From CAZGWJ01 sp964529445 (GTDB taxonomy: Bacteria > Oederibacteriota > Muellerivitia > Muellerivitales > Muellerivitaceae): a DNA stretch of 13,953 bases. The position numbers and the translations under genes were made by a program. How positions within the stretch are numbered: position 1 is the first letter of the stretch; the number at the start of each line of letters is the position of its first letter. The DNA lies in the NCBI GenBank assembly GCA_964529445.1, contig CAZGWJ010000069.1:1-13953 (forward strand), written 5' to 3'. The notes below the pieces were generated by a model. The model made no database searches. It was given only the letters and a program-made list of their open reading frames with translations, and was not told where the DNA came from. Shown here one piece after another: positions 1-7,066 of this stretch.

Positions 1-2698
1 CCGTGAGCGTCGGGGTCGGACTGCGCGTAACGGTCGCGGTGGCCGTGTTCGTGACCGTGGAGGAGGGGGTGAAGGACGGGGTGTTCGTTCGGGTGAGGGT
101 CGCGGTCGACGTGCGGGTCGCCGTGTTCGTGATCGTCGGCGTGAACGTCGCGGTAGGGGTTCGTGTCGCCGTGGCGGTGACGGTCCGGGTCGGGGTGGAC
201 GTGGCCGAGCCTGTCCGGGTGGGGGTCGCCGTGGGTGGAGCCACCTGCACCACCTGGATGGCCATGATCGTGGCCATGTCCGTCGAGGCCGAGAAGTTCA
301 GGTTCAACTGCCCGTCCGAAACCGTGATCGTCACGGTGCGGTCGTAGGCCACGTCATGCCCCACCGTGGCGAAAAGGTCCAGGTTGTTGATCACCGTGGC
401 CCCCTCCGCTGTCACCCGGAAAACGCGGGCGTTCGATGCCGTGTGGTAGGTCTCGGCGAACTTGAGGGTGACGATGTAGGAGCCGGAAGGCAGTCCGTCA
501 AAGGCGTAGTCGAAGGAATAACCCGCCCTCTCCGAGAGATACAAACCCGTGTCCGTCGTGCCCGAGATGGGTCCCGCCGAAGTGTAGGCCGATCCTCCCG
601 TGTAACCCCAGGTGCCGGCCTGGTAGACCTTGTCCGCCTGCCAGGTCACGCCACCCCCGGCCACGGTCAGGGGGCCTCCGCAGTTCACGCGCAGGACGTA
701 GGGGGTCGAGGTCGAGGTGGGGGTGGACGTGGCGGTGAACCAAGTGCCCGTCGGCGTGAAGGTTCGGGTCGGGGTGAAGGTCGAAGTCGGGGTGCGCGTG
801 AAGGTGTGGGTGATCGTCGGGGTGCGCGTGACGGTGCGCGTCCAGGTGGGCGTGCGGGTGATCGTCGGGGTGAAGGTGGGAAGGGGCGGGATCCGCACAA
901 CCTCGATGGCGTTGGCCTTGCCGTCGTTCACGACGCCCGACCACGCGATCGTCAGGGCGGAAGTGGGGCATTGCACCGTGACGGCCCGGTCATAGGCCAC
1001 GTTGATGCCGCCCGAGGCCGCGAAAAGGTCCAGGTTGGAGATGACCGGCGTCCCGACGGCGGAGACGTTGAAGATGCGCTGACCCGACGAGGTGAAATAG
1101 TTCTCCGCGAACTTGAAGAGGATGCGGTACCAGCCGCCGGCGGGCACCGTGAAGACGTAGACGGGGTTGTTGTAGCGCTCGTTGCGATAGAGCTGGGCCT
1201 GGTTGTTCAAGGCCCCCGTGATGGCCACTCCGGGATGCTCGGCCGTGTTCCCGGCGTAGACATGGCCCCAGCTCCCGATGGTATAGGGCTTGTCGGCCGC
1301 CCAGGACTGCCCCAGGCCGTCCGTGAAGACCGTGTCGGCGCAGTTCACCCGCTGGACGTAGTCCACCCAGGTTGCGGTCGCGGTCGGGGTGCAGGTGACG
1401 AGCCCGCAGGGCGACGTGGGCGTGGGAGTGGGCGGCAGGTGCTGCTGGTAGTCCAAGTAGTTGCCGCTCATCATGAGCATGGCCATGACGGTCCAGCATT
1501 GGTCGTAATAGGTGCCGCCCACCATCTTGTCCATGCCCTTGATGTTCGTGTAGGAGGCGTTGACGAAGGACTGGTACGAATCCGAGACCATCCCGCCCAC
1601 ACCCGCGGGACCGCAGAAAGCCGCCGACTGGAAGCCGGGATTCTGGGAGACCGCGAGGGACGGCATCTCGGGGGAAGGCGCGCCGGTCAACTGGTATCCG
1701 TCCACGATGGACACCGCCCCGACTCCCGAGAAGAAGTTGCTGGTCTTGGTGCAATAGGTCAACGCCCGCGAATCGCCGAACCAGACGTAATCCAGCGCCG
1801 TGCGGAAGGGGGTGCGGCAGGAGTCGTACTGGTACCAGGGCCGCGGCGTGAGGGAGGCGTGCGGCCAGATGGAAACGCCCGCGGAAGTGCACCAGGAGGG
1901 CACCAGACCGTTGTTGGCGTTGCCGTATCCCTGGCTGAGCGAGTTGTTCATCGTCTGGTAACTGCGGTCCACGACCTGGTTCCACCCGGAATTGCTGGTG
2001 GCCTCGCCGAAGCGCCGGTAGAAAGCCGGGGCATAGTAGGAGATGTTGGTGGAATCCGACCCGCCCCAACCATCGCCGTTCTTCACCACCATCGAGGGCT
2101 TCTCGATCATGTAGGTCCAGATATTGTTGATGAGCGTAACGGCGTTGTTGCGATAGGTACCCGTGATGCTGCCGGAGCCGCCCCACTGGTAGCTGGCCAT
2201 CAAGAGGGCCCAGGCCATGTCCTCGTCGGCATCCGTGGCGGCCCCGTACCCGGAGGGGTTCGAGCCCAGCCCCGTCCCGGCCGCGTTGATGTACCAGTTC
2301 ATCAACCCGTTGCCGTTGTGCCAGTTCAACGCGTACTTCCAGAGGCCGTCGAAAAGGGGCTGGTCGTTCATGTAGACGGCGATGATCATCCCGTAGGCGA
2401 TGCCCTCCGACACCGTGGAGTTCACCTCGAGGCCCGAGTCGTTCGTGCGCTTCACGCGGATGAACCCGTTCGCGCCGGAAGTCGTCACGCAGTCCGCGTA
2501 CCATTTGTTGTAGGCCGTGATGATCTCGGAGGAGGACGCGTTGGACGCCTTGATGCCGAAGGGGTTGTCCTTGTTCTGGGGGAAGGGGAAGTTGCCCGCC
2601 GTGCAGTTGACGCAGGCGCCCGCAACCGCCGACCCGGCCATGCCGAAAAGGACGACGATCAGGAGGACGAGCGTCCCATATCGATGCTTCATGTTCAT
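1..2698 (-). CDS. Secreted GH8 glycoside hydrolase with tandem malectin domains (3' end outside window)
   Basis: At least 899 codons are open to the window edge with no stop, so the C-terminus is missing. Residues 1-27 form a signal peptide (MNMKHR, then a hydrophobic stretch ending SAVAGA). Residues ~30-418 are a GH8 catalytic domain: the family signature ATDADEDMAWALL spans 154-166, with D156 and D158. E98 in SEGIAYGM is the likely general acid and D303 in RTPFRTALD a candidate base. GH8 enzymes are inverting endo-hydrolases of cellulose, lichenan, xylan or chitosan; the substrate here is not readable. Two homologous malectin-type modules (~449-603 and ~662-822) share RVNC, KFAE-Y and NLDLFA blocks and probably bind carbohydrate. 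T-P-T linkers lie at ~421-446, ~604-661 and from ~823 to the edge. Start ATG 2698 has only a weak SD (GGCGAAG); ATG 2692 is an in-frame alternative. It is divergent from the glycosyltransferase pair. The GH8 call is strong; the full module count is unknown. Confidence 0.92.
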   Translation of the reverse strand, partial: MNMKHRYGTLVLLIVVLFGMAGSAVAGACVNCTAGNFPFPQNKDNPFGIKASNASSSEIITAYNKWYADCVTTSGANGFIRVKRTNDSGLEVNSTVSEGIAYGMIIAVYMNDQPLFDGLWKYALNWHNGNGLMNWYINAAGTGLGSNPSGYGAATDADEDMAWALLMASYQWGGSGSITGTYRNNAVTLINNIWTYMIEKPSMVVKNGDGWGGSDSTNISYYAPAFYRRFGEATSNSGWNQVVDRSYQTMNNSLSQGYGNANNGLVPSWCTSAGVSIWPHASLTPRPWYQYDSCRTPFRTALDYVWFGDSRALTYCTKTSNFFSGVGAVSIVDGYQLTGAPSPEMPSLAVSQNPGFQSAAFCGPAGVGGMVSDSYQSFVNASYTNIKGMDKMVGGTYYDQCWTVMAMLMMSGNYLDYQQHLPPTPTPTSPCGLVTCTPTATATWVDYVQRVNCADTVFTDGLGQSWAADKPYTIGSWGHVYAGNTAEHPGVAITGALNNQAQLYRNERYNNPVYVFTVPAGGWYRILFKFAENYFTSSGQRIFNVSAVGTPVISNLDLFAASGGINVAYDRAVTVQCPTSALTIAWSGVVNDGKANAIEVVRIPPLPTFTPTITRTPTWTRTVTRTPTITHTFTRTPTSTFTPTRTFTPTGTWFTATSTPTSTSTPYVLRVNCGGPLTVAGGGVTWQADKVYQAGTWGYTGGSAYTSAGPISGTTDTGLYLSERAGYSFDYAFDGLPSGSYIVTLKFAETYHTASNARVFRVTAEGATVINNLDLFATVGHDVAYDRTVTITVSDGQLNLNFSASTDMATIMAIQVVQVAPPTATPTRTGSATSTPTRTVTATATRTPTATFTPTITNTATRTSTATLTRTNTPSFTPSSTVTNTATATVTRSPTPTLT
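2..232 (-). repeat. T-P-T linker-coding repeat (third linker of the GH8 protein)
   Basis: Low-complexity DNA encodes a Thr-rich string with Thr at nearly every second residue (for example RTPTATFTPTITNTATRT). It follows the second malectin module and continues beyond the window start. The opposite strand reads as an artificial Val-rich frame. Such linkers normally space modules and are often O-glycosylated in secreted proteins; glycosylation here is inference. Confidence 0.85.
716..889 (-). repeat. T-P-T linker-coding repeat between the two malectin modules
   Basis: About 58 residues (604-661 of the GH8 protein) follow the TxTP/TxTx pattern (for example PTFTPTITRTPTWTRTVT). The linker separates two globular modules of ~155-160 residues. 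At DNA level it resembles both the window-start linker and the lipoprotein repeat at the other end of the window. Confidence 0.85.
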
Positions 2699-2746
2699 CT
2701 TCGCCGATGATCCTGTCTATTTCTGAAAACGGTTTCTGACCTGTTC

Positions 2747-2786
2747 AAAAAAATAACCCCGATGGACCTTGGGGTCTTTTTATTTT
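2747..2786. terminator. Weak bidirectional terminator-like element in a divergent intergenic region
   Basis: ACCCC (2756-2760) and GGGGT (2771-2775) flank a 10-nt loop. An A-tract (2747-2753) precedes the stem and a T-rich tract (2777-2786) follows it, so each strand reads hairpin plus U-tract. The stem is only 5 bp, so termination would be weak. It lies upstream of both divergent genes, which is an odd place for an ordinary terminator. Confidence 0.35.
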
Positions 2787-2893
2787 ACCGCGGCCGGAGG
2801 GATTTGGCCCATTCAAGCCGTGTTTTTCGGCCCTCGGGGTTTCACGTTTCAAACGGAATGACATCCCCCGCGTCCCGTGCTGAAATACCCTCC

Positions 2894-5014
2894 ATGCGCA
2901 AGCGCGACCGGAAGGCAAACCGATCCTCCTCCCCCCTCCCCTGGATCCTCCTGCCGCTCTTTGCGGCCGGACTCGTCCTCCTCTCCACCGGATCCCTTAC
3001 CCCGGGCATTTCCATCGCGGTCGTCCTGCTCTTCCTGCTCATCCCCTTCGTCGTCTCGTTCCATTTCCGCCCGCCCGCGCCTTCTCCCCTCCTTCCCGCA
3101 GAGCCGACATCCGGGAAAACACTCCTTCGCGTCGGCTTGCCGATCCTCCTTTTAGCGGCGGCTTTCCGGTTCTTTCTCTTCGACCGTCTCTACGTCTGGC
3201 CGAACACCGACGAGTCCATGAACGGCATCCTGGCCTGGGACCTTGCGCGGGAGTGGCGCTGGAAGTTCTTCTGGACCTTCGGTGAACTGCCTCCCCTCTT
3301 CACCTGGATGCTGGCACTCGGCATCCGATGGTTCGGGCTCTCCCACGCCCTGCTCTGGGCCGTGCCGGCCGCCGTCTCCCTGCTCACCGTGCCGGCCGCC
3401 TGGCTCGCCGCACGAACCCTGGGGGGAGGATCCTTCGGCCTTTTGACCGCGGCCCTCTGCGCCTTCTCGTTCTGGCCGATGTACGCGGGCCGCTTCTGTC
3501 ACCAGGGCGTCCTGCTGCCCTTCTGGACCTTCCTCGTCCTCTGGGCCCTCGCCCGGCACTTCGCGAACCCCCGCCCGCGAAGCGCCTTGGTCCTGGGCCT
3601 CGTCACGGGAGCCGGATCCCTTCTCTTCACCGCATGGCCGCCCCTCGCCGTGTTGGTCCTCGTCGTGGCGCTGGGCCGTGCCCTGAAGAACCGGGGCGGA
3701 ATACGGGAAGCCGCCTTCCTGTTTGGGTCCTTCGCGGTCGCGATCGCCCCCTTCACGATCGCCGTTTTCACGGAGGGCTACGGTTCCCACCTGGGTTCCG
3801 TTTCCGCCTTCAACGGGTATTTCCCTCCCGGACGCATCCTCCTTACGATGCTCTCGTATCCCACGGCCATCCTGTGGGGTTCCCTGGTCGGCGGTGACGC
3901 CTATACCGCGCCCGTGGGCGGCCTTTTCTCGCCGCTTCCCGGCGCCTTCCTCCTCCTGGGCCTGGCCGAGGCGTTGCGCAGGCGCCGCGAGCCGCCCTTC
4001 GCCTTTGCGCTGGCCGGCCTGGCGGTCACGATGCTGCCCGGCCTCCTTTCCATGAACGTGGAGATGTACCGCGTGGCTTGCGTGCTTCCCTTCCTGCTCC
4101 TCCTCACGGCCGTCGGGATCCGGGGTTTCCTCGGGACCTTCCAACCCCGCCTGCGGGCGTCCCTGGCCGTCCTGGTGGCGGTCGCCATCCTCGCCTGGGA
4201 CACGACCCTCCTCACCCGGCCCTTCCTCAAACCCTGGTTCTCCGAAGCCGGCGTTTTCACGGCCCTGAAGCCGACCAAGCCCGTCGCGATGTGCCTGGCC
4301 CACCGGATCCTCGCGGAACGTGCCGAGCGGGAGGGACCCGGCCTCGTCTTCACGTCGTTCACGCCCCCTTTCAACGACGCCTCCCTCTTCACCGGAACCT
4401 GGGACTTCAACGCGCTCTCGAACCCGCGCCTCGATCCGGAAAAAGCGCACTGGGCCGGCTTCGTGGTGAACGTGCATTACTCGGCGGCCCTCGGGCGCCG
4501 CTTCCCGACGATCGAACGGACCTGGCTCGACGAAGGTCTTTCCCTCGACGACGGCGGGCTCGCCGTCTTCACGGTCCCCCTCGGGAAGGGCGGCCTCGCT
4601 CCCGCCGATGCGGCTCGCTGGCGGCGGGTGCACCGTGCCTTCTTCGAGACGGACATCGCGATGCACCACCTGCCGGACACCGGCCCCTACCGGAAAACCC
4701 TTTCGATCCTTGAAACCGCGATCGACGACGTGAAATCCGACCCCTTCCTGGCCTCCCTCTACTGGGAGAAGACCGCCCACGCGGGCTTCATGGATCGCGA
4801 TTACGACGCCAACGTCGCGGCCCTTCGTGCCGCGCTCGAGGAGGGCCTTCCGACGCCCCACCTGAAGGCCCTGCTGGGCGCCCTTCTCCTGGTGCGGGAC
4901 AGCGGGGACCCTGCACCGTCCATCGCCCTTCTGGAGGAAGCCGCCCGAGATCCGGAGGATCGCACAAACGCGAAGATACTCCTGAAGGGACTCCGGGAGA
5001 GGGCGCAACGATGA
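2894..5014 (+). CDS. GT-C fold membrane glycosyltransferase (PMT/ArnT-like) with soluble C-terminal region
   Basis: A 706-residue inner-membrane protein. After a basic N-terminus (MRKRDRK) come many hydrophobic segments up to about residue 440, beginning with helices near 16-33, 38-56 and 77-96. The first large loop holds NTDES with D106-E107, matching the acidic motif that GT-C enzymes use to bind a polyprenyl-phosphate sugar donor. The last ~230 residues are hydrophilic and end in an alpha-helical, weakly TPR-like stretch. GT-C enzymes move a sugar from a lipid carrier to an acceptor on the outer face of the membrane; donor and acceptor are unknown. The stop overlaps the start of the next glycosyltransferase (ATGA), so the two are translationally coupled. 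ATG 2894 was chosen because it gives a normal positive-inside N-terminus, but it lacks a clear SD. In-frame ATG 2858 and 2762 are alternatives that would add non-hydrophobic residues. Family call is good; exact role unknown. Confidence 0.8.
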   Translation: MRKRDRKANRSSSPLPWILLPLFAAGLVLLSTGSLTPGISIAVVLLFLLIPFVVSFHFRPPAPSPLLPAEPTSGKTLLRVGLPILLLAAAFRFFLFDRLYVWPNTDESMNGILAWDLAREWRWKFFWTFGELPPLFTWMLALGIRWFGLSHALLWAVPAAVSLLTVPAAWLAARTLGGGSFGLLTAALCAFSFWPMYAGRFCHQGVLLPFWTFLVLWALARHFANPRPRSALVLGLVTGAGSLLFTAWPPLAVLVLVVALGRALKNRGGIREAAFLFGSFAVAIAPFTIAVFTEGYGSHLGSVSAFNGYFPPGRILLTMLSYPTAILWGSLVGGDAYTAPVGGLFSPLPGAFLLLGLAEALRRRREPPFAFALAGLAVTMLPGLLSMNVEMYRVACVLPFLLLLTAVGIRGFLGTFQPRLRASLAVLVAVAILAWDTTLLTRPFLKPWFSEAGVFTALKPTKPVAMCLAHRILAERAEREGPGLVFTSFTPPFNDASLFTGTWDFNALSNPRLDPEKAHWAGFVVNVHYSAALGRRFPTIERTWLDEGLSLDDGGLAVFTVPLGKGGLAPADAARWRRVHRAFFETDIAMHHLPDTGPYRKTLSILETAIDDVKSDPFLASLYWEKTAHAGFMDRDYDANVAALRAALEEGLPTPHLKALLGALLLVRDSGDPAPSIALLEEAARDPEDRTNAKILLKGLRERAQR

Positions 5015-6618
5015 GCCGGATCCGATCCTTCCTCTCGGCTCATGGTGCCACGCTCTTCTCGGGCGCATACCTCCTGCTTCTTCTTCCCTTCCTCGGCCGC
5101 AACCGCCTGCTCGGTCTCGACGAATCCATCTACGCCAACGTGGCCCTCGCGGCCGCCCGCGACGGGGCCTGGGCGCCCTTCCTGTTCGAGGGCAAGCCCT
5201 TCTTCGAGAAGCCGCCCCTGGGAATCGTCCTGCAGGCCCTTTCCATCCTCGTCTTCGGGGCCACCGAAGCGGCCGTGCGCCTGCCCTCCCTCCTGGCCGC
5301 CTCGGGGGTCCTGTATCTCACATGGCGCCTGGCGGCCCGATTCGGGCGGAGCGAACCGGCGGGCCTTTTCGCGGCGGGAATACTGGCGCTCTCGGAACAC
5401 TTCGTGCTCTTCTCGCGCGTGGCCACCCTCGACATGATGCTGACGTTGTGTTTGCTGGGCTCCTGGTGGGAACTGCTGAAGGCCTACGACCCGCATCACC
5501 ACGAAGACACGAAGGCACGAAGGACATCACGACCAAGCACCATCGATGGACCGGGATGGACACAGAAGGCGTGCCTTCTACGCGCGGGCCTCTGGGTGGC
5601 TTCCGGTTTGCTGGTGAAGTCCTTCTTCGCCCTGCTCTTCGTCCTTCCGGCGCTCATCGCCTTCCATCGCTGCCGGGTGAAGGCCCCCGCCTGGAGGACC
5701 ACCCTCCTCCGCTTGGGCCTTCCTTCCCTCGCCGTCCTCGCGATCTGGTTCACCACCTACGGACTCGTGTACGGAAAGCCCTTCTTCGAGTGGGAACTGG
5801 GGAGCAACGTGGTCTTCCGGATCGTGACAGGCGCCGTGGGCCGACTCTTCCGGGAAGCGGACGTGGACTTCCAGTCCTGGCAGTTGTACGCGGAGATCGC
5901 GAAGAACGGGCTGGCCTTCCTCTGGCCCCTCGTCCCCCTGGGGCTGGCGGCCTGGGCGAAGGAGGCCCATTCCGGCCTGGCCCGCCGCCGGGCGGATCCC
6001 GCACTCTTGAGCGGCCTTTTCATCCTCCTGGCCTGGCTATTCCTCATCGTGGTGGTCATGCGCCCCCTCATCAATTACATGCTTCCCATCGTGCCCCTCG
6101 CGGCCTTGTCGCTCGCGGCGCTCTGGCGCAAGCCGCCCGCCTTCAAGGTTTCCCTGCTTTTCGCGGCGGGAGGGCTTTTGGCTTTCGGGAACGGGCTGGC
6201 TCGCCACGCCCATCCAGGGCTCGTGTTCACCGCCGCCCTCGCCCTCGCGTTCCTGGTGTTGAACCGCCCCGACACCAAGCCGCACCATTGGGGCCGGCGC
6301 CTTCGAATCGCGACGGCGATCCTCCTGCTCGGCGGTTCCGCATGGAAACTCCGCACTTACCTTCCCGAACCGCCGGATCCCAACGCGAAGTGGGTCGCGG
6401 CCGTGAGGGAACATCCGGCCCGCGCGAAGGGGGAAGTCCTTTTGTTCTACGGGAACCCGGTGGACGGGAGGACCCTGCGGTTCTACGGCGATTACGACGT
6501 GCGCTGGACGAACGTCACGCCGCCGGAGCGGCCGAAGGAAGCCATGCTTTTCGAATACAACGATGTCGTCCATTTTCTTCCGGCCATGGACGGCATCGAG
6601 GCAGAAGGCAGAAGATAG
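5011..6618 (+). CDS. ArnT/PMT-like GT-C glycosyltransferase carrying an in-frame repeat insertion
   Basis: A 535-residue polytopic membrane protein of the GT39/GT83 type. LDES (D37-E38) in the first external loop is the donor-binding acidic motif. KPFFEKPPL (62-70) is the hallmark ArnT-like loop, and RLPSLLA follows near 90. The segment GLLVKSFFALL near 195 corresponds to the LTKGP region of ArnT relatives. These enzymes transfer a sugar from undecaprenyl-phosphate to lipid A, protein or glycan at the periplasmic face; the acceptor is not evident. The start overlaps the upstream stop (ATGA) and has GGGAGAGGG (4995-5003) at good spacing. Residues ~162-186 (HHHEDTKARR through TQK) are a hydrophilic insert whose DNA is a copy of a dispersed intergenic repeat and which uses codons unlike the GC-ending ones around it (CGA, AGG, ACA, TCA, CCA). 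It falls in a loop between hydrophobic segments, so the protein may still fold. No terminator is clear downstream. Confidence 0.85.
   Translation: MSRIRSFLSAHGATLFSGAYLLLLLPFLGRNRLLGLDESIYANVALAAARDGAWAPFLFEGKPFFEKPPLGIVLQALSILVFGATEAAVRLPSLLAASGVLYLTWRLAARFGRSEPAGLFAAGILALSEHFVLFSRVATLDMMLTLCLLGSWWELLKAYDPHHHEDTKARRTSRPSTIDGPGWTQKACLLRAGLWVASGLLVKSFFALLFVLPALIAFHRCRVKAPAWRTTLLRLGLPSLAVLAIWFTTYGLVYGKPFFEWELGSNVVFRIVTGAVGRLFREADVDFQSWQLYAEIAKNGLAFLWPLVPLGLAAWAKEAHSGLARRRADPALLSGLFILLAWLFLIVVVMRPLINYMLPIVPLAALSLAALWRKPPAFKVSLLFAAGGLLAFGNGLARHAHPGLVFTAALALAFLVLNRPDTKPHHWGRRLRIATAILLLGGSAWKLRTYLPEPPDPNAKWVAAVREHPARAKGEVLLFYGNPVDGRTLRFYGDYDVRWTNVTPPERPKEAMLFEYNDVVHFLPAMDGIEAEGRR
5497..5523 (+). 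repeat. CRCGAAGN-type repeat inside the glycosyltransferase gene (copy R1)
   Basis: Three tandem 8-nt units (CACGAAGA, CACGAAGG, CACGAAGG) follow a CAC lead. The 27-nt core matches, on the opposite strand, 7629-7655 at 25 of 27 positions. Atypical sequence continues to about 5568 (the ATCGATGGACCGGGATGGAC stretch), so the acquired segment may be ~75 bp, a multiple of three that keeps the frame. Confidence 0.8.
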
Positions 6619-6715
6619 AAGTTAGAACACTACTATCCAAGACGTTTGTTTGGCTTCACGTTTCAGACGCCAAAACCGTGTTTTGGACAGGATGGAACTT
6701 CGAACAACGGAAAAG

Positions 6716-6756
6716 CCCCCCCTCACCCTACCCTCTCCCGCAAGGGGCGAGGGAAG
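6716..6756. repeat. Hairpin intergenic repeat of the CCTCTCCCGC-AAGGGG-CGAGGG type
   Basis: CCCTC (6731-6735) pairs with GAGGG (6749-6753); after one mismatch CCC (6737-6739) pairs with GGG (6745-6747), closing a GCAAG loop. Forward translation gives PHPTLSRKGRG, a peptide I recognise from spurious annotations of widespread intergenic repeats in many bacteria. No T-tract follows closely, so it is not a typical terminator. Confidence 0.65.
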
Positions 6757-6789
6757 TTGGTTTTATCGCTGTTTTACCAAGTAAAAATA

Positions 6790-6817
6790 CTTCGCGGCTT
6801 CGCGTTGGCTGTGAATT
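6790..6817 (-). repeat. CRCGAAGN-type repeat, minus orientation (copy R2)
   Basis: CTTCGCGGCTTCGCGTTGGC (6790-6809) followed by TGTGAATT. It matches 9589-9616 at 27 of 28 positions and is the left arm of an inverted pair with 6862-6881 (19 of 20 complementary). Confidence 0.85.
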
Positions 6818-6855
6818 TATCTTGGACAGGTGTGAAGTTAGAAGGTTACGGATGA

Positions 6856-6898
6856 TACACGGCCAACGCGAAGCCACGAAGCCGCATAGACGCGAAGA
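6856..6898 (+). repeat. CRCGAAGN-type repeat, plus orientation, four units (copy R3)
   Basis: After GGCCAA, four 8-nt units run in tandem: CGCGAAGC, CACGAAGC, CGCATAGA, CGCGAAGA. GCCAACGCGAAGCCACGAAG (6862-6881) is the right arm of an inverted pair with 6790-6809, separated by 52 nt. Confidence 0.85.
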
Positions 6899-7066
6899 AT
6901 GGAGCAATGTTGTGCGATCCGCGGACGATGAAAATTGTTTGGAACGACGCGTCACTTCACTCATGATCGGACTGGTATTGCCTTCTATTATTGTCGTTCT
7001 CACATCCTTGTCTGTCTGTTTTCTTTGGCCGCACCTTATCCGTGTCGCCGTCAACTCCTCACTCGC

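Larger units (their letters stand above)
6619..7066. other. Gene-free, repeat-dense convergent intergenic region
   Basis: No credible gene on either strand in ~450 bp; base composition is less GC-rich than the genes. It holds a hairpin repeat (6716-6756), an inverted pair of CRCGAAGN repeats (6790-6898) and a short perfect hairpin, CCAAAAC/GTTTTGG (6670-6686, loop CGT). It also has two partial direct copies of a TTGGACAGG-containing segment (near 6683 and 6822). Apparent small reading frames here are translations of repeats. I see no strong intrinsic terminator for either flanking gene. Confidence 0.75.

Noticed and set aside
3..347. Val-rich alternating frame (VxVxV), also at 717-995 and, on the minus strand, at 13569-13802
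   Set aside because: These are the complement of Thr-rich linker DNA (ACC/ACG read as GGT/CGT). The Thr frames connect to real domains and signal peptides.
356..2710. A very long plus-strand open frame (784 codons) over the GH8 gene
   Set aside because: It is low-complexity Arg/Gly/Val-rich with no recognisable domain, whereas the minus strand encodes a clear GH8 signature, signal peptide and malectin modules in one continuous frame.
3152..5068. Minus-strand open frame of 638 codons opposite the first GT-C gene
   Set aside because: Gly/Glu/Arg-rich antisense shadow typical of high-GC genes; the plus strand has membrane helices and the NTDES motif.
6670..6686. Perfect 7-bp hairpin CCAAAAC/GTTTTGG as a terminator for the glycosyltransferase operon
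   Set aside because: AT-rich stem with no T-tract after it on either strand; more likely part of a repeat remnant.
6728..7054. Minus-strand frame of 108 codons in the repeat-dense junction
   Set aside because: Much of it is translated repeat (SSRLCGFVASRWPC); no RBS and no protein-like pattern.
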